Of a DNA stretch of 64,000 nucleotides, positions 33,673-41,522 are shown one piece after another. Position 1 is the stretch's first letter; each line of letters begins with the position of its first letter. The stretch covers positions 1-64,000 of the forward strand of contig JACRER010000003.1 of NCBI GenBank assembly GCA_016234365.1, in the 5' to 3' direction. Position numbers and translations under genes: made by a program. Below the pieces are notes generated by a model, which ran no database searches, was not told the DNA's origin, and saw only the letters and a program-made list of their open reading frames with translations. The DNA comes from Elusimicrobiota bacterium. GTDB lineage: Bacteria; Elusimicrobiota; Elusimicrobia; Elusimicrobiales; UBA9959.

Positions 33673-35604
33673 ATGAAAAAAATATTGACGCTGGCCCTGC
33701 TGCTGGGCGCGATCTCCGCGCGGCCGGCCTCGGCCGGCCCTTACGAGGACGACCTGGCTTTCTTCAGGGAGGAGGCCAAGTTCCTGACGGCCGCCATGAA
33801 CCCGACGTCCCAGGCGAAGGCGCCGGCTTCCGTCTATGTTATAACGGCGGAGGATATCCGGCTTTCCGGCGCCCGCACCCTGTGGGACGTCCTGCGCCTG
33901 GCGCCGGGAGTGGATGTGATGGAGACGCGCACCGGCCAGGGGGACGTGGCCATCCGCGGCTTTAACCAGAGTCTGAACAACCGGGTGCTGGTGCTCCTGG
34001 ACGGCAAGACCGTGCTGCAGGATTTCTACGGCCTGGTGCTCTGGGAAAGCATACCGGTGGGCCTGCAGGAGATAGACCGCATAGAGGTGGTGGAGGGGCC
34101 GTTCTCCGCCCTTTACGGGGCCAGCGCCCTGCAGGGCGTCATCAACATCGTCACCAAGTCCCCGGAGAAGATAAACGGGGCCGTGCTATCCGCCTCGGCC
34201 GGCAACCGGGAGACGGCGTCCGGTTCGGTCCTTTACGGGAAAAGATCCGGGAATCTCAGCTATAAAGTGGGAGGCGAGCACCGCACCATGAACCGCTTCG
34301 AGGATTCCGACCGTCTTGGTTCGCGCGTTTCCAAAGCGAATTTTATGACGGAGTATTCGCTCAACCCCGAAAGCAAGGTCGGGGTGTCGGGAGGGGTTTC
34401 CAAGCTCAGCGATGAAATGATCCTCCTGGGAACGGAGGAAAGCCTGCCGGTATCGCGGGCCGCCTACCTGCGCGCGGATTATTCGCTGGGCGGGCTCAAA
34501 ACCCGGTTCTTCTGGAACCAGAACAATGCCCGGCTGCGAGAGTTCTCTCCGGGCGAAGAGGCCTCGCTGAATTCGGACACTTACGACCTCCAGGCCGATT
34601 ATTCCCTGCCGCTGGGGGAGGGCAACCGCGCCACCGCCGGCGCGGAGTACCGGCGCAATACGCTGCGCGGGGACCTGTTCCCCGCCGGTCTGCACGCGCA
34701 GGATATGTATTCCATTTTCATGGAAGATACCTGGGAACCTGGCGAGCGCTGGAGCCTGGTGGCCAGCGCCAGGGTGGACCGCCACCCGCTGGCGGGCAGC
34801 GTGTTCTCCCCGAAGGCAAGCGTTTCTTTCCTTCCCGTCCGGGCCAACGTGTTCCGCGTTTCAGCTGGCGAAGCGTTCCGTAACCCCACGCTGCTGGAAA
34901 ATTACATGGCGTACACCCGGACCAGCCCTTATGACAACAGTATCCCCGGACTTACCACGGGCGGCGGATATACTGGGAACCTGATCTACTCTCTGCGCGG
35001 CAACCGGGACATGGAACCGGAGAAGATAGAGTCCGTGGAAGCGGCGCACAGGGGCGAGTACGGCCGGTTCAAGACCAGTCTTACGGTTTACGCCTACCGG
35101 ATGAGGGACATGATAGCCTACGCCGACGAGGCCGTTACTCCAGCCGCCCCGGATGTCAGCGTGGACCAGTCCTGGGCCAACAGGAACAAGGCCAGGGCCT
35201 TCGGGACCGAGGCTGGCGCCGATATACACTTGAGCGGCAGCCTTCACGGCTTCGCTTCTTATTCGTATTTCAACGCCAGCAAAGGCGATCCCACCAAGAT
35301 GCACAACTCTCCCCGCTACAAGGCCCACGGCGGGCTGCGCTACGACGACGGCGCCCTGGCCGGCATGCTCTGGGCCTACTGGGCCGGCAAGACCTACTGG
35401 GACGCCGGCGAGACCGACGGCGTGGGCAGTTACTTGCTGCTCAACGCCAGGGCCGGCTACAGGTTCACGGGCCGGTTGGAAAGCCTCGAGGCCGGACTTA
35501 CGGCTTTTAACCTGCTGGATAACAGGCATTACGAGATACATCCCGCCGCCGGCGGCGAAAAGCTGGGCGCGCGGTACGGGGCGGAAATGACCTGGCGTTT
35601 CTGA
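33673..35604 (+). CDS. TonB-dependent outer-membrane receptor
   Basis: 643 residues. Signal peptide (cleavage near PASAGP), plug domain (about 50-160; SVYVITAEDIRLSGARTLWD, DVAIRGFNQSLNNRVLVLLDG, IDRIEVVEGPFSALYGASAL, INIVTK) and a 22-strand barrel ending in an aromatic residue (EMTWRF). It resembles the colicin I/vitamin B12 receptor group, but the ligand cannot be told from the sequence; siderophore, cobalamin or another metal complex are possible. No TonB, ExbB or ABC genes are adjacent. It stands alone between recG and a convergent pilin, with a shared terminator. It shows the organism has an outer membrane. Confidence 0.9.
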   Translation: MKKILTLALLLGAISARPASAGPYEDDLAFFREEAKFLTAAMNPTSQAKAPASVYVITAEDIRLSGARTLWDVLRLAPGVDVMETRTGQGDVAIRGFNQSLNNRVLVLLDGKTVLQDFYGLVLWESIPVGLQEIDRIEVVEGPFSALYGASALQGVINIVTKSPEKINGAVLSASAGNRETASGSVLYGKRSGNLSYKVGGEHRTMNRFEDSDRLGSRVSKANFMTEYSLNPESKVGVSGGVSKLSDEMILLGTEESLPVSRAAYLRADYSLGGLKTRFFWNQNNARLREFSPGEEASLNSDTYDLQADYSLPLGEGNRATAGAEYRRNTLRGDLFPAGLHAQDMYSIFMEDTWEPGERWSLVASARVDRHPLAGSVFSPKASVSFLPVRANVFRVSAGEAFRNPTLLENYMAYTRTSPYDNSIPGLTTGGGYTGNLIYSLRGNRDMEPEKIESVEAAHRGEYGRFKTSLTVYAYRMRDMIAYADEAVTPAAPDVSVDQSWANRNKARAFGTEAGADIHLSGSLHGFASYSYFNASKGDPTKMHNSPRYKAHGGLRYDDGALAGMLWAYWAGKTYWDAGETDGVGSYLLLNARAGYRFTGRLESLEAGLTAFNLLDNRHYEIHPAAGGEKLGARYGAEMTWRF

Positions 35605-35623
35605 GTTACGGCCCGGCCCGATG

Positions 35624-35664
35624 AAAAGAGCCCCGCGCTTACGGCGTGGGGCTCTTTCTTTTCT
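35624..35664. terminator. Terminator between TonB receptor and pilin
   Basis: AAAGAGCCCCGC (35625-35636) pairs with GCGTGGGGCTCTTT (35644-35657); T-rich on the plus strand and A-rich before the stem, so usable from both sides. Confidence 0.8.
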
Positions 35665-35675
35665 CCTTTCCTTCG

Positions 35676-36161
35676 TTAGAAGGTGGTCCAGGGTGTGCTT
35701 TCCGCCGCCGCCTGGCCCTTTATGTCCTCGTGGGTGCAGTTGGCCACGAACGTGCCCCACTGCGCCGTGTTCGCAGGGCTGTTGAAGTAGGCCCAACCGC
35801 CCGTATCCTGCGTGCCGGCGCCGCCCTGGAACACGCCCGCGGCGGTGGCTGAACTGAAGATAGCCACCGACCTGTCGTCCGCGTGCCCCGTGGTCGGAAG
35901 TTTCGCCACTGGTATCTCGTTGATGTACTTGGCGTTGGCGGTAAGCGCCGCCAGGTCCGTTGGGAACCAGCCTTCGTTATCGCCGTAATACACCTGCAGC
36001 GCGCTCCTGACCGACGAGAGCGCCCCTTTCGTGGCGCCCTCCTTCGACTTGTTGATGAGGTCGGCGAACTTGGGTATCGCTATGGCCGCCAGGATACCTA
36101 TGATCGCCACCACTATCATCAGCTCTATCAGGGTGAACCCCTGTCTCGCTTTGCTTTTCAT
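35676..36161 (-). CDS. Type IV pilin-like / pseudopilin major subunit
   Basis: 161 residues. Type III signal sequence MKSKARQG followed by FTLIELMIVVAIIGILAAIA: prepilin peptidase should cut after Gly8, with Glu5 of the mature protein conserved. The globular part resembles PulG/PilA-type pseudopilins (YYGDNEGWFPTDLAALT), with a Trp-rich C-terminus. The start at 36161 is chosen because GGAGG precedes it and the signal sequence begins there; a longer frame to 36275 is upstream noise. It is single, with a 400-bp region upstream, so it is probably a highly expressed pilin under its own promoter. The assembly genes are not in the window. Confidence 0.9.
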   Translation of the reverse strand: MKSKARQGFTLIELMIVVAIIGILAAIAIPKFADLINKSKEGATKGALSSVRSALQVYYGDNEGWFPTDLAALTANAKYINEIPVAKLPTTGHADDRSVAIFSSATAAGVFQGGAGTQDTGGWAYFNSPANTAQWGTFVANCTHEDIKGQAAAESTPWTTF

Positions 36162-36562
36162 ACTGCCTCCTCGACGCCGTAGCCGCGGGATAATAGATGA
36201 ATAAGACCGCGCGGACGCCGTCGACTTATAGTGTAGCTCCCGGGCCTGTTTTTGGCCATCGCCAGGCGGATACATTTGACGAAAGTTACAGTTGCGCGCG
36301 CCCCCCGAAAGGCGCGTGAAAATTCCCTAATATAAGGAACATATATCCCGCGCTTTTATGTCAACATTTATTTTTACCAATGAAAAAAGGCCAAAAACTT
36401 GCGTCAAAAAACGGATATGGTGTAAAATATGCGCTCTACTACTAATGGTGGTGAGGGTGTTTTAAAGCACAACGTATAGTAGTCTGGCGAGTGACGATAC
36501 TAGTATAGTATGCGCCTCGGTCCGGGGGGCCTTTCGGCCTTTGAAAACAGGAGAACGAATAG
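36162..36562. promoter_or_regulatory. Divergent control region of the pilin and nrd operon
   Basis: 401 bp without a gene. The pilin side has a CG-rich hairpin (about 36292-36318) and a TACACTATAAG stretch near its start. The nrd side has TTGCGT (36399-36404), an 18-bp spacer and TAAAAT (36423-36428), giving a leader of about 125 nt. That leader contains a perfect 15-bp palindrome ATACTA-GTA-TAGTAT (36497-36511) and a related half site with TATAGT (36475-36480) 29 bp upstream, which resemble NrdR boxes. GGAG stands before the nrdR ATG. No RNA gene was seen. Confidence 0.5.
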
Positions 36563-37012
36563 ATGAAGTGCCCGTTCTGCGGCGCGGAGGACACCAAGGT
36601 CACCGACAGCCGTGATTCGTCCGAAGCCTTCGAAATAAGGCGCCGGCGCGAGTGCGAAAAGTGCGAGAAGAGGTTTACCACCTACGAACGCATCGAGACG
36701 CACCCGCTGGTGGTCATTAAGAAGGACGGCCGCCGCGAGAGCTTCCTTAAAGAGAAGCTCATGAACGGCATCATCAAGTCCTGCCAGAAGCGGGACGTCA
36801 GCATGGAGAAGATGGAGGAGGCAGGCAGGGATATAGAGAGCGCCTTGCGCAACGAGGATAAATACGAGATCTCCAGCGGTATGATAGGGGAACTCGTGGC
36901 CCGCAAGCTCAAGAAGCTCGACAAAGTCGCGTACATCCGGTTCGCGTCCATTTACAAGGATTTCGAGGACGTGACGGACTTCGAGAAAGAGATAAAATCG
37001 ATAACCAAGTAA
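36563..37012 (+). CDS. nrdR: Transcriptional repressor NrdR
   Basis: 149 residues. Zinc ribbon with Cys3, Cys6, Cys31 and Cys34 (MKCPFCGAE, RECEKCEKRFTTYERIE) and an ATP-cone (about 49-139, VVIKKDGRRESFLKEKL). NrdR represses ribonucleotide reductase genes when its cone is loaded with dATP. It stands 25 bp upstream of nrdD, and the palindromes in its own leader suggest autoregulation of the whole nrdR-nrdD-nrdG-dut unit. Confidence 0.95.
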   Translation: MKCPFCGAEDTKVTDSRDSSEAFEIRRRRECEKCEKRFTTYERIETHPLVVIKKDGRRESFLKEKLMNGIIKSCQKRDVSMEKMEEAGRDIESALRNEDKYEISSGMIGELVARKLKKLDKVAYIRFASIYKDFEDVTDFEKEIKSITK

Positions 37013-37037
37013 AAAAGGGACAAGGGGACAGAAAGAA

Positions 37038-40000
37038 ATGAACGAATTTTTTCCGAAAGTAATGAAGAAGCGTGACGGCAAAGTGGCGCCTTTCAACCTG
37101 GACAGGATCAAGGCAGCCATCTCCAAGGCGGCCCTTACTCTGGGCGGCCGCGACGAGGAGAAAGCCGTGGAGGTGGCCAACGAAGTGGCCCGCCGCCTCA
37201 ACAATGAATTTTCCCTCAAGGGCGCGATCCCTACCGTGGACGATTCTAACGCCATGTGCGTTACCGTGCTGCGCGAGAAAGGCTTTGACCGCACCGCCGA
37301 CAAGTTCGAATTCTACGCCCTGGACCGCTCCCGCGTGCGCCGCAGCGGCCTGACCGTGAAAAAGAAGGCCGGCAAGGCCGACATCACCGACCAGATGCTG
37401 CTGGTGCAGAGCATCACCAACGAGACCATCGAGCCGTTCGACCGCAAGAAACTGGCCGAGGCCCTGGAGAAGGAATACGCGCTGACCCCGGACCTGGCTG
37501 GTATGATAGCCAAAGAAACCGAGAACAACGCCTACGAGCTCTCCGAAAAGTACGGCACCAAGTCCTACGACACGCAATTCCTGCGCCGCATAGCGGAATC
37601 CCACCTCAGCATGATGGGCATCCCGCTCAAGAACTCCGCCCTGGCCATGCCCATCTCCACGGTAGAGTCCCTGGTGATTGGCAACAGCAAGGAAAACTCC
37701 AACATCACCACCAACAACCCCGAGGCGGTGAACCTGGGTATCGCCGAATACGTGCTCAAGCAGTACAACCTGCGCAAGGTGTTCACCGAGGAAGTGGCCG
37801 CCGCGCACAACAACGGCGTGGTGCATATCCACGACCTGGGCTACCCCCAGCGCGTGTACTGCTCCAGCCACTCCGTGGAATACATCAAGAAGTACGGCCT
37901 CGACAAGATAGTTTCCAACCTGCAGAACAAGAGCAACCCGGCCAAATCCGCCATGGTGCTTAACGGCCACATCCAGACGTTCCTGGCCGCCATGCAGAGC
38001 CGCTACGCCGGCGCGTTGGGCTTCGGCTTCCTTAACATCCTCTACGCCCCCATGCTCAACTGCCCCGAGGTCCTGGCCGAGGGCGAGCTGGAAGGCAAGC
38101 AGGTGCGCCTGCGCAAGGACGCGCTGGAAGCCATGGTGGAAGCCGGCTCCGTAAGCCTGCAGGACGGCACTTCGGCGCCGTACTTCCGCAAGACCGGCGA
38201 GGTGCGCGTGCTGCACAAGCACTCCCGCCGCGAGATGCGCCAGATAGCGCAGAACCTCATCTTCTCGGCCAGCCAGAACGCGTTCAGCCGCGGCGGGCAG
38301 ACGCTGTTCATAGACTTCAACATCCACACCGGCGTGCCGCAGTACATGCATAACGTGCCGGCCATGGGGCCCGGCGGCAAGTACATGCTGGAAGACTCCG
38401 CCGGCAACATAGAGCTGGTGGACGAAGCCCCGCGCTTTAAAGGCGTGGAAGGCGATTCCCGCAACGGCGACGTGGTGCACCCTGCGGACGGCCGCAAGTT
38501 CATCACCTACGGCGACCCCCGCATGGTGAAGACCTCTCAGGAGTTCGCCATCGAACTTATGAAGGTCTGGGAGGACGGCGACAAGTACGGCATCCAGTTC
38601 GCCTTCCCCAAGTGCGACCTGCACGTGAGCAAGGAAGCCCTGGAGAACCCCGACGAGCGCGAGGTGTACGACTACGGCTGCCGCCTGGCCACCAAGAACG
38701 GCTCCACGTACTTCATGTTCGACCGCGACGGCGCCGGAGCGACGCTCGCGCAGTGCTGCCGCCTCAAGGAAAAGGTCACGGACCCGTACCTCCTCAAGCA
38801 CCCGGAGCGCATCCGCTTCACGGGCTTCCAGAACGTTACTATCAACCTGCCGCAGGCCTGTTTTAAGGGCAAGACCATGGAAGGCACGCTGGACCAGATA
38901 GGCAAAGCCATGGACATAGCCATGAAGGCCCACCTGCAGAAAAAGGCCTACACTCAGACGCTGCTGGACACCGACGGCAGCCCGCTGCGCTCCCTGGGCA
39001 TTCCGTCCGACGACGGCACGCCTTACGTGAACCTGGAGAAGGCCACCTACATCATGGGCCTCATAGGCCTCAACGAAGTGGTGCAGTACCTCACCGGCAA
39101 AGAGCTCCATGAGAGCCGCGACGCCTACGAGACCGGCCTGCAGATCATCGACTTCATGTACACCAAGATCAACGATCTGCGCGCCAAGACCGGCCTTAAA
39201 GTGACGCTGGAGGAGACGCCCGCGGAATCGGCCACGCAGAAACTCGCCAAGGGCGACATGGCCCGCTTCCCCGAGAGCCGCAAGGTCATTAAGGGCGACC
39301 TGAAGCGCGCGCCGTATTACACCAACTCCATCCACCTCAACCCGGGCGCCCAGGTGAGCATCCTGGACCGCATCGAGCTGCAGAGCAAGTTCCACGACAT
39401 GATAGAGTCCGGCTCCATCATCCACGTGTACTGCGGCGAGTCCCAGATCCCCGCCGAGAGCATAGGGGCCCTGGTGGAGAAGACCTACCGCAACACGCGC
39501 GCCTCGCAGGTGACCGTGTCTCCGGAATTCACGCACTGCAACGACTGCCACTCCAACTACTTCGGCTTCAAGGATAAGTGCGGTAAGTGCGGCAGCGAGA
39601 ACGTTACCAAGCGCACCAAGATAGTGGGCTACTTCTCCAACCTGCCCGGCTGGAACGACTCCCAGCTGGAGATCAGCCGCGCCCGAGAGGCGGTGGCTCA
39701 GCATTACGCCAACTTCACGCCCGGCGTGCAGTGGCTGCACGAAAAGGACCCGTCCAAGAAAGTGATGGTGTTCGGCAAGCAGGGCTGCGGCATGTGCGAA
39801 GAGGCCAAGGCCAGCCTTACCAGGGCGCTCAAGGAGCAGGGGGTGGAGATCCCGGTGGAATTCCACGACCTGACCACGCAGGAAGCCCGCCTGGCGGCCG
39901 CCCGCTGGAACGTGCCGCTGGACCCCATCCCCACGGTGCTCGTAAAGAACAACGGCACCGCTACGCGCTATGAGCTGGAGTTCAAGCGCGGCAAGCCGGT

Positions 40001-40058
40001 GCACCGCAAGGAGCCGGAATACTTCAAGATGGTGGAGGGCGCCTACTCGGTAAAGTAG
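37038..40058 (+). CDS. nrdD: Anaerobic (class III) ribonucleotide reductase fused to glutaredoxin
   Basis: 1006 residues. Two N-terminal ATP-cones (about 8-100, RDGKVAPFNLDRIKAAI; and 120-205, ETIEPFDRKKLAEAL) should sense dATP. The catalytic barrel follows, then a zinc site CNDC/CGKC (Cys834, 837, 848, 851) and the glycyl radical loop TKIVGYFSN with Gly864. The last 95 residues are a glutaredoxin-like domain with GKQGCGMCEEAK (Cys917, Cys920) and PIPTVLV, which normal NrdD lacks. This suggests a redoxin-driven rather than formate-driven enzyme. It converts ribonucleotides to deoxyribonucleotides and is destroyed by oxygen. nrdG follows after a structured 111-bp element. Confidence 0.93.
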   Translation: MNEFFPKVMKKRDGKVAPFNLDRIKAAISKAALTLGGRDEEKAVEVANEVARRLNNEFSLKGAIPTVDDSNAMCVTVLREKGFDRTADKFEFYALDRSRVRRSGLTVKKKAGKADITDQMLLVQSITNETIEPFDRKKLAEALEKEYALTPDLAGMIAKETENNAYELSEKYGTKSYDTQFLRRIAESHLSMMGIPLKNSALAMPISTVESLVIGNSKENSNITTNNPEAVNLGIAEYVLKQYNLRKVFTEEVAAAHNNGVVHIHDLGYPQRVYCSSHSVEYIKKYGLDKIVSNLQNKSNPAKSAMVLNGHIQTFLAAMQSRYAGALGFGFLNILYAPMLNCPEVLAEGELEGKQVRLRKDALEAMVEAGSVSLQDGTSAPYFRKTGEVRVLHKHSRREMRQIAQNLIFSASQNAFSRGGQTLFIDFNIHTGVPQYMHNVPAMGPGGKYMLEDSAGNIELVDEAPRFKGVEGDSRNGDVVHPADGRKFITYGDPRMVKTSQEFAIELMKVWEDGDKYGIQFAFPKCDLHVSKEALENPDEREVYDYGCRLATKNGSTYFMFDRDGAGATLAQCCRLKEKVTDPYLLKHPERIRFTGFQNVTINLPQACFKGKTMEGTLDQIGKAMDIAMKAHLQKKAYTQTLLDTDGSPLRSLGIPSDDGTPYVNLEKATYIMGLIGLNEVVQYLTGKELHESRDAYETGLQIIDFMYTKINDLRAKTGLKVTLEETPAESATQKLAKGDMARFPESRKVIKGDLKRAPYYTNSIHLNPGAQVSILDRIELQSKFHDMIESGSIIHVYCGESQIPAESIGALVEKTYRNTRASQVTVSPEFTHCNDCHSNYFGFKDKCGKCGSENVTKRTKIVGYFSNLPGWNDSQLEISRAREAVAQHYANFTPGVQWLHEKDPSKKVMVFGKQGCGMCEEAKASLTRALKEQGVEIPVEFHDLTTQEARLAAARWNVPLDPIPTVLVKNNGTATRYELEFKRGKPVHRKEPEYFKMVEGAYSVK

Positions 40059-40070
40059 AGTAGGCCGTCA

Positions 40071-40181
40071 AGGGGACGCCTTCTTCGGGTACGCGGGGCC
40101 ACACCGTGGCCCCGCTCTCGCACTCAGCCCTCGCGCTTGCGCAAGCTCGGGCTTCGTGAGGCCCCTGCGAAGGCATCCCCT
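40071..40181 (+). repeat. Dispersed structured palindrome, copy 2
   Basis: 111 bp between nrdD and nrdG. Outer arms AGGGGACGCCTTC (40071-40083) and GAAGGCATCCCCT (40169-40181) pair with one G-T. Inside are a perfect 10-bp hairpin GCGGGGCCAC-ACC-GTGGCCCCGC and a hairpin AGCCC/GGGCT around TCGCGCTTGCGCAAGCTC. Same order, loop (ACC) and core as the copy at 4434, with compensating arm changes. As it is inside an operon it may stabilise nrdD mRNA or limit nrdG expression. Confidence 0.65.
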
Positions 40182-40211
40182 CGCCGGCCTCCCTTGGGAA
40201 ACTGGACGAAC

Positions 40212-40937
40212 ATGAAAATAGGCGCGGCTTTGGAATTTAACCTCATCGACTATCCCGGCAAGATAGCCGCCGTGGCCTTCACGCCCGGCTGCAACTACCT
40301 GTGCCCCCACTGCCACGCGGCACCGCTGCTGGCCAACGCCAAGGATATAGGCGACGAAGGCTTCTTTGCCTACCTCGACACCGTAAAAGAATGGATCACC
40401 GGAGTGGTGATCTGCGGCGGCGAGCCCACTCTCCAGGCCGGGCTCATCCCCTTCATAGAAAAAGTGCGTGCCCGCAACCTGGCCGTAAAGCTGGATACCA
40501 ACGGCAGCAACCCTAAAGTGCTCGCCCAGCTGCTTGCCGGCGGGCTGGTGGATTACGTGGCCATGGACGTTAAGGGCCCCCGCTTCCTGTGGCCGGCCAC
40601 CGCCGGCGTGGAAGGCCACGAGACCGCCATGGCCGAGAGCATAAAATTGGTGGCGCAGTTCCCTGTTTACGAATTCCGCACCACCGTAGCCCCCGTGGTG
40701 CGCGGCGACGGCGAGATCTCCTTCCTGACCGCGCAGGAAATGGCCGCCGCAGCCCGCTACGTGGCGCAGGTCACCGGCACCGACGCACACAAGTATTACG
40801 TGCAGAAGTTCGTGCCCCGCAAGGACGGCCTGCTGGATAAACGGCTGGAGAAATTCCCCGAGACGCCGCCCCAGCTGCTGCAGGAAATACACAAAGAAGT
40901 GATGAAACACCTTCCCAATACCCAGGTGAGAGGCTGA
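40212..40937 (+). CDS. nrdG: Anaerobic ribonucleotide reductase activase
   Basis: 241 residues, radical SAM enzyme that makes the glycyl radical in NrdD. Cluster motif CNYLCPHC with Cys27, Cys31 and Cys34, followed by GVVICGGEPTLQ, the SAM-binding GGE. The rest is a partial TIM barrel (KLDTNGSNPKVL, YVAMDVKGP). It is the long NrdG form, also found with thiol-dependent NrdD. The ATG at 40212 is taken since GGA precedes it at good distance; the longer frame runs into the palindromic element. One base separates its stop from dut. Confidence 0.92.
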   Translation: MKIGAALEFNLIDYPGKIAAVAFTPGCNYLCPHCHAAPLLANAKDIGDEGFFAYLDTVKEWITGVVICGGEPTLQAGLIPFIEKVRARNLAVKLDTNGSNPKVLAQLLAGGLVDYVAMDVKGPRFLWPATAGVEGHETAMAESIKLVAQFPVYEFRTTVAPVVRGDGEISFLTAQEMAAAARYVAQVTGTDAHKYYVQKFVPRKDGLLDKRLEKFPETPPQLLQEIHKEVMKHLPNTQVRG

Positions 40938-40938
40938 T

Positions 40939-41382
40939 ATGTCAAAACTCGAAGTGGAAATACAGAAACTTAATCCCGAAGCCAGAGTACCCGCCTACGC
41001 CCATGAGGGCGACGCCGGCGTGGACCTGTACTCCGCCATAGACCACGTGCTCCAGCCCGGAGCGCGCGCGCTTATCCCCACCGGAGTAAAGATGGCAATT
41101 CCGCACGGCTACGAAGGCCAGGTGCGCCCCAAGAGCGGCCTCGCCCTGAAGCATGGCCTCACCGTGCTCAACACGCCCGGCACCGTGGACGCGCCGTACC
41201 GCGGGGAAGTGGGGGTTATCCTCATCAACCTCGACCCCAAGACCACTTACGAAGTTAAGAAGGGGGAGAAAGTGGCCCAGATGGTGTTCAATAAGGTGGA
41301 ATACGCCGCCTTCAAAGAGACCGCGGAGCTTACCGCCACCACCCGCGGCGCGGGCGGTTTTGGCAGCACCGGCAAGCATTAA
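40939..41382 (+). CDS. dut: dUTP diphosphatase
   Basis: 147-residue trimeric dUTPase that keeps uracil out of DNA and supplies dUMP. All five motifs are visible: GDAGVDLYS (I), PKSGLALK (II), GTVDAPYRGEVGVILIN (III), KKGEKVAQMV (IV) and RGAGGFGSTG (V). It begins one base after the nrdG stop, and ends the nucleotide operon before a strong terminator. Confidence 0.95.
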   Translation: MSKLEVEIQKLNPEARVPAYAHEGDAGVDLYSAIDHVLQPGARALIPTGVKMAIPHGYEGQVRPKSGLALKHGLTVLNTPGTVDAPYRGEVGVILINLDPKTTYEVKKGEKVAQMVFNKVEYAAFKETAELTATTRGAGGFGSTGKH

Positions 41383-41401
41383 AGCGCCCCCGCCAACAAA
41401 G

Positions 41402-41429
41402 AACCCGGCCTTGGCGCCGGGTTTTTTGT
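41402..41429 (+). terminator. Terminator of the nrd-dut operon
   Basis: AACCCGGC (41402-41409) pairs with GCCGGGTT (41416-41423), followed by a run of T. Confidence 0.85.
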
Positions 41430-41522
41430 TGGCTGGCTGCGGCGTTATAACTTAACGTTATGCATTTGCGCTTAAAATTTGCGAAAATGTAGAGGACGGT
41501 ACCTCAACTAAGGAGCGCATCA

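Noticed and set aside
36909..40004. A 1031-residue open frame on the minus strand across nrdD, and a 1058-residue one at 41520-44696 across acn and aclB
   Set aside because: Both are mirror frames of strongly identified genes in GC-rich DNA, rich in His, Val, Leu and Arg, with no motifs.
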